Assembly (NCBI GenBank): GCA_046329555.1
Contig: JAXLUK010000002.1
Span: forward strand, 744,001-808,000
DNA from: UBA1941 sp046329555
GTDB taxonomy: Bacteria > Bacteroidota > Bacteroidia > Chitinophagales > LD1
Length of the DNA stretch: 64,000 nt
Direction of reading: 5' to 3'
The notes beneath the pieces were generated by a model, which was given only the letters and a program-made list of their open reading frames with translations, ran no database searches and was not told where the DNA came from. The position numbers and the translations under genes are program-made. Of this stretch, positions 53,733 through 63,204 are shown piece by piece. How positions within the stretch are numbered: position 1 is the stretch's first letter; each line of letters begins with the position of its first letter.

Positions 53733-54481
53733 TAGCTGTAATTTTCAAATGTAATTTGGTCTAAAACGTTTCGTTTAGTGGTTCTGGTACTTGCTTTAAT
53801 TTCATCGAGAGCTGAGTTTTCTGCAATTTCCTCGCTTTGCTCAGCAGATTTTAAGAAATCCTTTATTGCCGTAGGAAGAACCTTGTAAAGTTGAAACAGT
53901 GCATCTTCTTGGCCAGAAACCAAAGCATAGAATTGGTCTCCTGAAATTTTATAAACTCTACTATGGCTGTATTCTTTCCCATTAATATCCCCAGTCCATA
54001 ACTCGCAAAAACTACTTTTTGCCAATATCTGTACCCAATAACACTTTGCCTTTTTATAGTCGTTTGCGTAACGTGCCAGCTTTTGAAACAACGCCTCAGC
54101 AGCACTGCTATTCATTGTATTATGCTTATTTTTAATATCGGCAAATAACGTATCGTCTATTGCCTTAATGTCGTATCCGCTTAAACTTCCTGATTCGAAA
54201 CCCTTTATTCCACCTAATATTTGTTCATGAAAAGTTCCGATCGAATTGTTAATTGACTTGTCGATCTGTCTCAGAATTTCTGACTGGATTAGACTTTCTT
54301 CGTCAATACTGTTGAACTTTGCATCAAAAGTTAATTTAATCGTGTCAACTTTATTTGAATAAAAGTTCTTTTTTGAGATATTATTTTTTGCTTTTAAGTA
54401 GGATTTGTGCAGGTTGCCAATACAGTTTAACAAATGGTCGTCAGAAACATAATTGAGATACTTTCTTTTCATTTTCACCAA
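53708..54481 (-). CDS. Eco47II-family type II restriction endonuclease
   Basis: 257 residues. GTFHEQILGGIKGFESG and GYDIKAIDDTLFADIKNKHN match the Eco47II family; D in GYDI and (A)DIKNK supply a PD-(D/E)XK-type site. Neighbouring C5 methylase agrees. An ATG at 54472 (MKRKYL) is the alternative start. A+T-rich relative to the housekeeping genes, as is the methylase, which fits acquisition as a unit. Confidence 0.85.
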   Translation of the reverse strand: MVKMKRKYLNYVSDDHLLNCIGNLHKSYLKAKNNISKKNFYSNKVDTIKLTFDAKFNSIDEESLIQSEILRQIDKSINNSIGTFHEQILGGIKGFESGSLSGYDIKAIDDTLFADIKNKHNTMNSSAAEALFQKLARYANDYKKAKCYWVQILAKSSFCELWTGDINGKEYSHSRVYKISGDQFYALVSGQEDALFQLYKVLPTAIKDFLKSAEQSEEIAENSALDEIKASTRTTKRNVLDQITFENYSYYLGFDKL

Positions 54482-54758
54482 GTTGATTATTGCTCTGTGA
54501 AATTAGCATTATTAAGCATTTCGTTCAAAACAAGTCGCATGCAATTAAATATTTAGAAGCTACATCGGCATTTTGGGAAGCTAAGAGCTTTTTTATCTTA
54601 CAAGGAGTTGACATTTTATGCTATTGCTTTTTGATTTTGGGAATGCCTTTAAATAATACTCAAACCATCTGCTGATTTATGGTGCCTGGCCAATGAAAAA
54701 CTCAAGGACGTTACTGACTTCAAGGGGATTTATTAGCTGGAAGGCTCGTTCAAAAAAA
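54482..54758. other. A+T-rich intergenic stretch
   Basis: No gene is supported. A 61-codon frame at 54490 has no family signal. Possible promoter of the restriction gene near the right end of that gene. Confidence 0.4.
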
Positions 54759-55182
54759 CACTTACGATATTGTACCCCTTTGCGCTTATTGAAGTTAATG
54801 GCGCCGGAAATATCGTAAGTGTTTTTTTCTCCCCCATTCCCTGCGCACTTTCCCTCCCGCGGCAGTGGGCGGCGCGGAAAGCCCGCAAGCGAGCGAGGTA
54901 CGAGCGAGTGCGGACTTGCAGCAAAGCACACGGCGCCGCATGCGGCGAGGTACGAAGCCGGGCGGCGGCCGCCATAATTATCTATGGTTCGGATTCGATA
55001 TTCGACGATTCGATATTCGATACTCGACTGTTCGATATTCGATATTCGATCAGATTCCCTGTGGTCGAAGTTAGGACCGCACTGCGCTGATTGGGTAAAG
55101 GCACATGAGAAACTTCGACCAGGTTGCGGTTCGACGATTCGATATACGACAGTTCGATCAGATTCCCTTTGGTCGAATTTAG
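54759..55182. repeat. Dispersed inverted-repeat element, copy 3, with TCGA-rich tail
   Basis: Inner arms CACTTACGAT (54759-54768) / ATCGTAAGTG (54812-54821), flanked by A and T runs, then a G+C-rich stretch (54850-54975) and a TCGA-rich tail (54991-55182) with ATTCGATATTCGAC iterations and the twice-repeated GATCAGATTCCCT(G/T)TGGTCGAA. The same order in reverse is seen at copy 1 (48240-48390). The remaining bases to 55312 show no gene. Confidence 0.7.
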
Positions 55183-55312
55183 GAGGACAAGCTCCGCCTG
55201 CGCCTCAGCCTCAGGGGTGCTGAAGCGGTGCGCAGGTCGCGGCGGCCGCCCGGTAAGATCTTCCCGCATTATGACCATTTGAGATACGCCGCTTTCACTA
55301 CCTTCACCGGCC

Positions 55313-55744
55313 ATGAATCAACCAGAGTTCTCCGCTACGGCCCGATTGGAAATTCCTTTCAACGATTGCGATCCGCTTAATATCGTATGGCACGGTAATT
55401 ACATCAAATACTTCGAACTGGCCCGCGAAGCCTTTGGCCAAAAATACGATTTCGATGTGCTGCATTTCTACGACCAGGGCTTCGCTACGCCTATCGTTCA
55501 CGCCTCGGCTAACTATAAACGCCCGCTGCGCTACCGCGATGTGGCGCTCATCAAAGCCGTTTGGCGCCATACCGATGCCGCTAAGGTGATCTTCGACTAC
55601 GAAATCAAAAAAGAAGGCAGCGATGAACTGATCTGCCACGGCAATACCATCCAGGTTATCGTAGCCGCCAAAACCATGGAACTGGCCCTTACCGTCCCTG
55701 ATTTTATTAAACAATGGCAAGCCCGTATCGGCATGACGAACTAA
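55313..55744 (+). CDS. Acyl-CoA/acyl-ACP thioesterase, hotdog fold
   Basis: 143 residues. 4-hydroxybenzoyl-CoA thioesterase-like pattern: IPFNDCDPLNIVWHGNYIKY with the catalytic Asp before the HGNY helix. Length full. Three bases before the ketosynthase gene. In Bacteroidota this pair is usual in flexirubin/aryl-polyene clusters, where it would release or edit acyl chains. Confidence 0.85.
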   Translation: MNQPEFSATARLEIPFNDCDPLNIVWHGNYIKYFELAREAFGQKYDFDVLHFYDQGFATPIVHASANYKRPLRYRDVALIKAVWRHTDAAKVIFDYEIKKEGSDELICHGNTIQVIVAAKTMELALTVPDFIKQWQARIGMTN

Positions 55745-55747
55745 CTT

Positions 55748-56863
55748 ATGCGGGTCTATAGCGTTTCGGAAAGTATAGTTACCGGGCTGGGCACCTCGGC
55801 AGCGGCTACCTTCAACGCTGTTCTTGCCGGCCAAACGGCGGTGCGCCAATACCCGGCAGGCACTTTCTCGCCTACCCCGGCTATGGTGGCCTTGCTACCA
55901 AAGGTGGCGCCCGTCAACGATTTCACCCGCTTCGAACAATGGTGCGTAACCGCTATCGAACAAGCACTACAAGGCACGGCTGTGTCGCTTTCCAACCCGG
56001 AAACCTTGCTGATCCTATCTACCACTAAGGGAAACATAGAACTTCTGGAACAGGGTGAACCGGCCGATAGTGCCCGGCTAACGCTGTATTCTTCTGCCCA
56101 AACGATAGCGCGGCATTTCCACGCCGCGCGTACGCCGCAGGTGATTTCCAACGCCTGCATTTCGGGCGTAATGGCGGTGCTACAGGCACAACGCCTCATC
56201 GCCTCGGGAGCGTGTAAGCACGCGGTGGTGTGTGGCGCCGATGTGCTGTCGTCGTTCGTCATTTCGGGCTTTCAGGCGCTGAACGCTATGAGCGATGCCG
56301 AATGCCGGCCTTTTGATGCCGCACGCAAGGGTATCAACTTGGGCGAAGGGGTAGCCGCGGTGGTGCTCACCGCCGATAAAACGCTGGCCAAAACCGCGCC
56401 GGTAGCCATACTGGGCGGAGCTATCTCGAACGATGCCAATCACATCAGCGGACCCTCGCGCACGGGCGAAGAGCTGGCGCATGCGGTCACGCAAACGTTG
56501 CAACAGGCCCAGGTTGCCGCTACGCAACTAAGCTTTATCTCGGCCCATGGCACGGCTACGGTGTACAACGATGAAATGGAGTCGAAAGCCTTTCACCTGG
56601 CGGGTTTAGACGAAGTACCGCTGCACAGCGTGAAGGCGTGTTTAGGTCATACGCTGGGGGCAGCGGGAGTCATTGAGCTGGCATTGGCCATGGCGGCGCT
56701 GCGCGCCGGCGTGGCTCCGGGCAGCAGAAACTATGGTTCCTGCGGCACGCCTTTTGCGATGAATATTGCCCCTGAAACCCGCGCTTCCAACCAAAAATTT
56801 GCGTTGAAAACCGCTTCGGGCTTTGGCGGCTGTAATGCGGCACTGGCGCTGGGTATTGATTAG
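55748..56863 (+). CDS. Beta-ketoacyl-ACP synthase
   Basis: 371 residues. Catalytic triad: Cys in ISNACISGVMAVLQAQ, His in SAHGTATVYNDEMESKA and His in SVKACLGHTLGAAGVIE. Condensing enzyme of the KAS I/II fold. Somewhat short (KAS I/II are about 410). Operon with the thioesterase; no other pigment genes are within the window. Likely part of flexirubin/aryl-polyene or a side fatty-acid path. Confidence 0.88.
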   Translation: MRVYSVSESIVTGLGTSAAATFNAVLAGQTAVRQYPAGTFSPTPAMVALLPKVAPVNDFTRFEQWCVTAIEQALQGTAVSLSNPETLLILSTTKGNIELLEQGEPADSARLTLYSSAQTIARHFHAARTPQVISNACISGVMAVLQAQRLIASGACKHAVVCGADVLSSFVISGFQALNAMSDAECRPFDAARKGINLGEGVAAVVLTADKTLAKTAPVAILGGAISNDANHISGPSRTGEELAHAVTQTLQQAQVAATQLSFISAHGTATVYNDEMESKAFHLAGLDEVPLHSVKACLGHTLGAAGVIELALAMAALRAGVAPGSRNYGSCGTPFAMNIAPETRASNQKFALKTASGFGGCNAALALGID

Positions 56864-56904
56864 CGCATTCGCTGTATCTTTCTTTATTATTTTCGCCACC
56901 CTTT

Positions 56905-59900
56905 ATGCAAGCTAAAAACAACGCGCCGGGCGCCTTTCCTGAATTCCAGCAGTTTCATCTGCCTTCGCTGGAATGGCAGGTGCAAGACTTCTGGAAGCAA
57001 CAGCAGATTTTTGAAAAAAGCATTAGCACTCGTGAGGGTGCCAGCTTTGTGTTTTATGAAGGTCCGCCTAGTGCCAATGGCAAGCCGGGGATTCACCATG
57101 TGATGAGCCGCACCATCAAAGATTTGTTCTGCCGCTATAAAACGCTGCAGGGCTTTCGGGTGGAACGCAAGGCGGGCTGGGATACGCACGGTCTTCCGGT
57201 AGAACTGAATGTGGAGAAGCATCTGGGCATAACCAAGAAAGATATTGGTTCCAAAATTTCTATTGCGGAATACAACAAGCACTGCCGCGAAGATGTGTTG
57301 CGCTACACGGATGTGTGGAACGACCTGACGCAAAAAATGGGGTACTGGGTGGATTTACAACATCCCTACATCACCTATGAAAACAACTACATCGAAACGC
57401 TGTGGCAATTGCTGAAGAAATTGTTCGATAAAGGATTGCTGTATCAGGGTTACACCATTCAGCCCTATTCGCCGGCGGCGGGCACGGGCCTGAGCTCGCA
57501 TGAATTGAATCAGCCGGGTTGCTACCGCGATGTGAAAGATATTACGGCAGTAGCGCAGTTTGAGGTGAAGCGCGATGCGAAGAGTGAATTTTTGTTTGCG
57601 GGAAACGATACGCCGGTGTACTTGCTGGCCTGGACCACCACGCCGTGGACGCTGCCATCAAACGTAGCGCTGGCCGTGGGCGCAGATATCGAGTATGTGC
57701 TGATTGAAACGGAAAACTTCTACACCAGGCAGCCGGTTCGGGTAATGCTTGCGGCAGATTTGGTAGAAAAAGTTTTTGGCTGGAATAATCTTCCTATTCA
57801 TCAACAACAGGCCGTTGGCAAGGGCGCGCAATTAGCGGGCTTATCGTACGAACAACTGCTTCCTTTTTCTACCCCAACAGGAAAAGCATTTGAGGTGATT
57901 ACCGGCGATTTTGTGACCACTACCGATGGTACCGGCATCGTGCACATCGCGCCATCGCATGGTGCCGATGATATGCGCGTTGCGCGCGAAAACGGCATTG
58001 CCACTGATTTTTTGCTGGTAGATCGTCAGGGTAAATTTACCGCAGAAGTGGGCGAGTTTGCGGGCGAATTTGTGAAGGAAGATTATTACACCGAGGAAGA
58101 AAAAGCGGCTATGGCCAAACACCAGGGCCGCGATAAATATCTGAATGTAGATATCCGCATTGTAGATAAGCTGAAGAAGGAAGGACTGCTGTTCAAATCG
58201 GAAAAATATGAGCACACCTATCCGCATTGCTGGCGCACCGACAAGCCGGTAATTTACTATCCGTTAGATAGCTGGTTTATCAAGACAACAGCGCTGAAGC
58301 AGCGCCTGATTGAACTGAACAAAACCATCAACTGGAAACCGGCATCAACGGGAGAAGGACGATTTGGTCAGTGGTTAGAGTCTCTGGTAGATTGGAATTT
58401 ATCGCGCAGTCGTTACTGGGGCACGCCGCTGCCAATCTGGAAAACGGCTGATGGCAGTGAAATGATTTGTATTGGTTCTGTTGCCGAGTTAAAAGCCGAA
58501 ATAGACAAAGCGGTGAAGGCGGGCGTGATGCAGCCGATGGAAGTGACGGATTTACACAAACCGTTTGTTGATGAAATCACCTTAGTTTCTGTATCGGGAA
58601 AGCCGATGAAGCGCGAGCCTGATTTGATTGATGTGTGGTTCGACAGTGGCGCCATGCCGTATGCGCAATGGCATTGGCCATTTGAAAACGAGGCGCAGTT
58701 TCAACAAAATTTCCCGGCTGATTTTATTGCGGAAGGTGTTGACCAAACACGAGGCTGGTTCTTCACCTTGCATGTTTTGGCGGTGGCTTTGTTTGATTCG
58801 GTAGCTTACAAAAATGTAGTGAGCAATGGCTTGTTGCTGGATGCGAAGGGCCAGAAGATGAGCAAGCGACTGGGCAATGTGGTTGACCCGTTTGACACCA
58901 TTGAAAAATACGGAGCTGATGCTACACGCTGGTACATGATGCGCAACAGCGATCCGTGGGATAATTTAAAGTTTGACATAAAAGCGCTGGAAGAAACCTC
59001 ACGTGCGCACTTCGGAACCTTGTACAACACCTATTCTTTCCTGGCGCTGTATGCTAATATAGATGGCTGGAAGATGAATGAAAGCGCGGTCATTCCGGTA
59101 GCAGAGCGCACCGAATTAGACCGCTGGATTCTTTCCAAATTACATTCGTTAGTGAAAGAAGTAACGGCCGCTTATGATGATTACGAACCGTTGAAAGCCG
59201 CGCGCGCAATTGAGTTATTTACAGATGCTCATTTATCGAATTGGTATGTGCGCCTGTCGCGCCGCCGTTTCTGGAAAGGCGACATGAGCGCCGACAAGCA
59301 AGCGGCCTACGAAACGCTGTATGAGTGTTTGATGGTAGTAGGGCAGTTGATGAGTCCGATTACGCCGTTCTTTTCGGAATGGTTGTATCAAAGTCTTACT
59401 GGAAATATTCGAGAAGCGGCGCAGGCGAATCAGACGCCGCTGCGTTGGGAATCGGTGCATTTAACGCAGTGGACGAAAGCCAACGAAGCGGCCATTGACG
59501 GACCGTTGGAAGCGCGCATGGATCTGGCGCAGCGCCTTACATCGTTAGTGTTGAGTTTGCGGAAGAAGTCGCTGGTGAAAGTGCGGCAGCCATTGCAGAA
59601 AATTTTGATTCCGGTTACCGACGCTTCGGTACAAGAACAGCTTCAAAAAGTGCAGTTGTATATTTTGAACGAGGTTAATGTGAAGGAAATGGTTTTTGTA
59701 ACCGATACGGCCGGCATGGTGAAGAAGAAGGCCAAGCCCGATTTTAAAAAGTTGGGCAAGAAGGCAGGCAGCATGATGAAGGAGTTGAAGGAAGCGGTAG
59801 GCGCTTTGACCCAAGAGCAGATTAGTGAGCTGGAAAAGAATCAGCGACTGATGCTTTTGGTGAATCAATCTGATTTTGAGTTGTTGTTAGATGAGGTAGA

Positions 59901-60246
59901 AATTATTGCGGAAGATATTCCGGGATGGTTGGTGGCGAATGATGGCTCATTAACCGTAGCGCTGGATGTGACTATTACCGATGCGCTGCGCCATGAGGGC
60001 GTTGCGCGCGAGTTTGTGAACAAGGTGCAGAACCTGCGCAAAGATCAAGGATTTCAGGTGTTAGATCGCATTGTGGTTCGGGTAGAAGAAGAAGCTTCGC
60101 TTCGCGATGCCCTGCAACATTTTGGCGATTATGTGTCGAACGAAATTCTGTCGAATGAAATTTCAATGGTGCCCTCGTTGCCGAACGGCCATGTAGTTGA
60201 ATTTAACGACGGACAATTAAAACTGGAAGTGGCGGTAGTTTCCTAA
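56905..60246 (+). CDS. ileS: Isoleucyl-tRNA synthetase
   Basis: 1,113 residues, standard for Bacteroidota IleRS. HIGH-type motif in GPPSANGKPGIHHVMSRTIK, KMSKR in KGQKMSKRLGNVVDPFD. Editing domain (about 200-400; TTTPWTLPSN and DGTGIVHIAPSHGADD). C-terminal anticodon-binding helices (WILSKLHSLVKEVTAAYDDY). Charges tRNA-Ile and hydrolyses mischarged Val. 41 bp after the ketosynthase gene. Confidence 0.97.
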   Translation: MQAKNNAPGAFPEFQQFHLPSLEWQVQDFWKQQQIFEKSISTREGASFVFYEGPPSANGKPGIHHVMSRTIKDLFCRYKTLQGFRVERKAGWDTHGLPVELNVEKHLGITKKDIGSKISIAEYNKHCREDVLRYTDVWNDLTQKMGYWVDLQHPYITYENNYIETLWQLLKKLFDKGLLYQGYTIQPYSPAAGTGLSSHELNQPGCYRDVKDITAVAQFEVKRDAKSEFLFAGNDTPVYLLAWTTTPWTLPSNVALAVGADIEYVLIETENFYTRQPVRVMLAADLVEKVFGWNNLPIHQQQAVGKGAQLAGLSYEQLLPFSTPTGKAFEVITGDFVTTTDGTGIVHIAPSHGADDMRVARENGIATDFLLVDRQGKFTAEVGEFAGEFVKEDYYTEEEKAAMAKHQGRDKYLNVDIRIVDKLKKEGLLFKSEKYEHTYPHCWRTDKPVIYYPLDSWFIKTTALKQRLIELNKTINWKPASTGEGRFGQWLESLVDWNLSRSRYWGTPLPIWKTADGSEMICIGSVAELKAEIDKAVKAGVMQPMEVTDLHKPFVDEITLVSVSGKPMKREPDLIDVWFDSGAMPYAQWHWPFENEAQFQQNFPADFIAEGVDQTRGWFFTLHVLAVALFDSVAYKNVVSNGLLLDAKGQKMSKRLGNVVDPFDTIEKYGADATRWYMMRNSDPWDNLKFDIKALEETSRAHFGTLYNTYSFLALYANIDGWKMNESAVIPVAERTELDRWILSKLHSLVKEVTAAYDDYEPLKAARAIELFTDAHLSNWYVRLSRRRFWKGDMSADKQAAYETLYECLMVVGQLMSPITPFFSEWLYQSLTGNIREAAQANQTPLRWESVHLTQWTKANEAAIDGPLEARMDLAQRLTSLVLSLRKKSLVKVRQPLQKILIPVTDASVQEQLQKVQLYILNEVNVKEMVFVTDTAGMVKKKAKPDFKKLGKKAGSMMKELKEAVGALTQEQISELEKNQRLMLLVNQSDFELLLDEVEIIAEDIPGWLVANDGSLTVALDVTITDALRHEGVAREFVNKVQNLRKDQGFQVLDRIVVRVEEEASLRDALQHFGDYVSNEILSNEISMVPSLPNGHVVEFNDGQLKLEVAVVS

Positions 60247-60270
60247 TCACTTCTTCAAAAAACGAATCAA

Positions 60271-60876
60271 TTGAAATTAGAAACAAAACACAAAGCGCTT
60301 CTGATTATTGCGGCGGTGCTGCTTATTGATCAGGCTTCAAAATTGTGGGTGCGCACACATATTTCGCCGCATGCGCCATGGATTATTGCGCCGTGGTTTG
60401 AATTGCACATGGCCGAAAATCCGGGCATGGCGTTTAGTATGGAATTGCCGGGGCAGTATGGGAAGTTGTTGCTTTCATGGTTTAGGGTGTTTGCTATTGG
60501 CGGTATCGGTTACATGCTGATGCAAATTATTAAGGAAAAGCGGCCGGCCGGATTGATTTACGCCGGTGCTTTGATATTTGCAGGAGCGGTGGGCAATCTC
60601 ATCGACAGTGTTTTTTACGGCGTATTATTTCACTATGCGCCGCTGATGCAAGGATATGTGGTAGATATGCTGCACTTCGGATTGATACAGGGTTATTTCC
60701 CCAACTGGATGCCGATTTGGGGTGGAGAAGATTTTGAATTCTTCCGGCCAGTTTTCAATATTGCCGATGCGGCGATTACTTCCGGCATTTTTCTGATTAT
60801 CATTTTCCAGAAAAGATTTTTTCCGGAAGAAACGGGCGAGGTTCCCGCTGAAGAAACACCAGCGATTACTGATTAA
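60271..60876 (+). CDS. lspA: Lipoprotein signal peptidase
   Basis: 201 residues from a TTG start; no ATG exists before the catalytic region, and TM1 (ALLIIAAVLLIDQASKLWV) needs this start. Motifs: NPGMAFSMELPG, GNLIDSVFYGVLFHY and PVFNIADAAIT (the two catalytic Asp lie in NLID and NIAD). Four TM helices, with a loop insertion between the motifs as in other Bacteroidota. Removes lipoprotein signal peptides. 24 bp after ileS, likely the same transcript. Confidence 0.93.
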   Translation: MKLETKHKALLIIAAVLLIDQASKLWVRTHISPHAPWIIAPWFELHMAENPGMAFSMELPGQYGKLLLSWFRVFAIGGIGYMLMQIIKEKRPAGLIYAGALIFAGAVGNLIDSVFYGVLFHYAPLMQGYVVDMLHFGLIQGYFPNWMPIWGGEDFEFFRPVFNIADAAITSGIFLIIIFQKRFFPEETGEVPAEETPAITD

Positions 60877-61580
60877 AATCCGGCAAAGGCCTGTAACAGT
60901 GCGGGGAAATCAGGCTTCTTTGATTCGCCTGCAATTAGTTTTTCCAAATCAATTACTTCTGCTTTTTCCGGCACTGAAAAAGTTGTTGCCGGCAGTTTTT
61001 TCTTTTCTGCGGTCATGGTAATTGTTGCCGTCTTTTGGGTTGCTGAATTGGTTCGAGTAGCTTCCAGAATAACTTGATTGCCATCTTGCACATCATTCCA
61101 TAATCCCGCTAAACGCAGCAGAGGCAACAGTTCTGCCATGTTGATGGCCAACGGCGCTTCCCACACCTGGAAGGCCGAGCTTTTGACAGAAGCTGTTTTA
61201 TGCTGAAGGCGCATTCCGTTTACTTCTTTTGAATTTGCGCCGGCGGCATAGGTTTGCGAAGTATTGGCTGCAAAGCCTTCGCGCAATTTGTTTTCCTCAT
61301 ACATTTTCACCACCAGCTTCATTGGCATTTTCACCACTTTTGAAGTTCCTTCTATGAAGCAATGCAATTGTCCGCTGCGGGTATTGAGCAAGTAGGCGCT
61401 ATGCTTTCCATTACCGCCTGCGGTTACAGCAACATAAAAACACGAATCATTCACGCTGATTTGCGCGGTATGCGGAAAGCCGCCTTCTTCTACATAACGA
61501 AGCCCCAGCGTGCCATTAAATGGCTGCGCTGAAAGCGAAAAAAAGGCGATGGTGAAGAGAATGACAAGATGTTGTTTCAT
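60873..61580 (-). CDS. Secreted protein, DUF4412-like
   Basis: 235 residues. Signal peptide MKQHLVILFTIAFFSLSAQ, then a beta-rich fold with YLLNTRSGQLHCFIEG and the NGMRLQHKTASV segment usual in DUF4412-type periplasmic proteins. Function unknown. It is convergent with lspA (3-4 bp overlap) and overlaps dgkA by 4 bp as the third gene of the dgkA operon. Confidence 0.65.
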   Translation of the reverse strand: MKQHLVILFTIAFFSLSAQPFNGTLGLRYVEEGGFPHTAQISVNDSCFYVAVTAGGNGKHSAYLLNTRSGQLHCFIEGTSKVVKMPMKLVVKMYEENKLREGFAANTSQTYAAGANSKEVNGMRLQHKTASVKSSAFQVWEAPLAINMAELLPLLRLAGLWNDVQDGNQVILEATRTNSATQKTATITMTAEKKKLPATTFSVPEKAEVIDLEKLIAGESKKPDFPALLQAFAGF

Positions 61581-61924
61581 GATAGAAAATGCGGTATAAA
61601 AATAATAGCGGCGATAACTATCGAAAATAAACTAAACACCAGAACGGCGGCTGCGGCAACGTCCTTAGTCCGGCCGGCCAGCTCATGATAATGCGGAGAA
61701 ACCAAATCTGTAAGCGTTTCGAGGGCGGTGTTCATTAGTTCTAAACTAATTACGGCTGCACAACACAGCAATACCGCGCACCATTCCCAACGGCTTAACG
61801 CGGTGTACCATCCTGCGGCTACAACAACCCCTGTTGCCAACAGATGAATTTTTATGTTGCGTTGGTGATGAATGGCATAGCCTAATCCTTTAAAGGCTAC
61901 CTGAAAAGCTGCGGCGATGGTCAT
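61577..61924 (-). CDS. dgkA: Diacylglycerol/undecaprenol kinase
   Basis: 115 residues, three TM helices. The DgkA signature is ISLELMNTALETLTDLVSPHYHELAG, with the catalytic Glu and AGRTKDVAAAAVLV after it. N-terminal FKGLGYAIHHQRNIKIHL is the usual substrate-side segment. Phosphorylates diacylglycerol or undecaprenol at the inner membrane. Overlaps both neighbours by 4 bp. Confidence 0.94.
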   Translation of the reverse strand: MTIAAAFQVAFKGLGYAIHHQRNIKIHLLATGVVVAAGWYTALSRWEWCAVLLCCAAVISLELMNTALETLTDLVSPHYHELAGRTKDVAAAAVLVFSLFSIVIAAIIFIPHFLS

Positions 61925-62991
61925 CTCAGCAATTTTTCAATAGCTGGTCCCAACAATTCATTATTAAAATTGTATTGCCCAAATCCTGAATACAATTTGT
62001 TTTTCCCCAAGGCGCGGTCGAGGTTTAATTTCCCCTGTTCTACCATTAAAGCAACGCCCTCTTTCATGAGTCTTTTAGCCAGAAAAACTTGTTCGGTTTG
62101 CCCGGGTGTTGGAACGAAAATAGCGCGCTTGCCCATTTTTGCCAGATCCATAATAGTGCTATACCCGCTTCTGGAAACAACCAGCTTTACTTTGGGTAGC
62201 AGCGCATTCAATTGTTCCGCGTTCATATAATCTGCTTCGCTATGCCTTCCTTCTATAATAATATCAGAACTGCCGGAAGGCAATCCGCGAACCAGCATCG
62301 TATTTCCTTTCACATGTCGGAATTCGCGGCGAAGCAAATCTTCGAAAATTTGCCGTTGCGGTTCCGGGCCTGAAACCAGACCCAGAATATCATATTGAAA
62401 CGGTTCTTCATCAGGGCGCTGTTCAAATCGCGATAAGTGCCCGATGTATTTTCGGGAAACCACATTTGAAAAAGAAAGGTTGCCGGTAAGACTGCGCGCA
62501 TCTTTGTAATCAGGCACCCAAATCCTATCGAACTTCAACATCAGCTTCCGGTTATAGTAATTCACGAAAGGCTCCAATAAACCAAAAGCGCCTGGTATTA
62601 CCAGGCTCACCTGATGTGTCATCAAAATACTCCTGGCATGATGCGAATGGCAACCATAACGATTGTCGCTGATGATAATATCTATCTTTTTTTCGGCTAC
62701 CAGTTGTTCAGTAATTGCATGCTCCTCCTCAATGGCTTTCAGAAACTTGGGCATTTGCTTCATCATGGCACCCAAAAGCGACTTCCCGGTGCTGTAAATG
62801 GGGTTGTATCCCGGCAACTCCACCATTTCCAATTGTGGAAAAGACTCTTTTAAAACCAATAGTGCATCACCGTCGCTGGCCAACACTACCTCTTGCCCAC
62901 GGCTTAACAATTCGTTAATAAGCGGAATGCATCGGGTGGCATGTCCCATTCCCCAATTCAATACACAAACCAGAAATTTCTTTCTCTTCAT
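61921..62991 (-). CDS. MurG-like glycosyltransferase family protein
   Basis: 356 residues, GT-B fold. N-terminal VCVLNWGMGHATRCIPLINE is the glycine-rich donor-side loop. The C-terminal VKLVVSRSGYSTIMDLAKMG and KRAIFVPTPGQTEQVFLAKR are the UDP-sugar binding part as in MurG/GT28. Acceptor unknown; likely glycolipid or surface sugar. First gene of an operon with dgkA and the DUF4412-like gene. Confidence 0.85.
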   Translation of the reverse strand: MKRKKFLVCVLNWGMGHATRCIPLINELLSRGQEVVLASDGDALLVLKESFPQLEMVELPGYNPIYSTGKSLLGAMMKQMPKFLKAIEEEHAITEQLVAEKKIDIIISDNRYGCHSHHARSILMTHQVSLVIPGAFGLLEPFVNYYNRKLMLKFDRIWVPDYKDARSLTGNLSFSNVVSRKYIGHLSRFEQRPDEEPFQYDILGLVSGPEPQRQIFEDLLRREFRHVKGNTMLVRGLPSGSSDIIIEGRHSEADYMNAEQLNALLPKVKLVVSRSGYSTIMDLAKMGKRAIFVPTPGQTEQVFLAKRLMKEGVALMVEQGKLNLDRALGKNKLYSGFGQYNFNNELLGPAIEKLLR

Positions 62992-63045
62992 AAGCCGGGC
63001 AATAATTACCTTCGTACGGGCGTTAAACTGCTAATGTATTCATTT

Positions 63046-63165
63046 ATGAAAATAGTCAAAGTAGGGGTGGCCATTCTGTTATTGGTGGTAGGCTGGCAGC
63101 TTTCAGGATGCGCGGCATCACATTGCGATTGTCCGAAATTCGGCGGACACAAATTACACCATTGA
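63046..63165 (+). CDS. Small lipoprotein
   Basis: 39 residues from MKIVKVGVAILLLVVGWQLS (63046); an ATG at 63034 adds four. The signal peptide ends LSGCAASHCDC, with a lipobox (L-S-G-C) and a short mature part CPKFGGHKLHH. Too short for family search by eye; a Cys/His-rich tail could bind metal. 39 bp before the FeoA-like gene, same strand. Confidence 0.55.
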   Translation: MKIVKVGVAILLLVVGWQLSGCAASHCDCPKFGGHKLHH

Positions 63166-63204
63166 CAAAACGTAACAGCGGGTTTATATTGCATACATCC
63201 TGTT

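Noticed and set aside
54490..54675. 61-residue ORF upstream of the restriction gene
   Set aside because: No family signal, mixed hydrophobic content and no operon context.
54770..55090. 106-residue ORF through copy 3
   Set aside because: Runs through hairpin, G+C-rich and TCGA-iterated modules; not protein-like.
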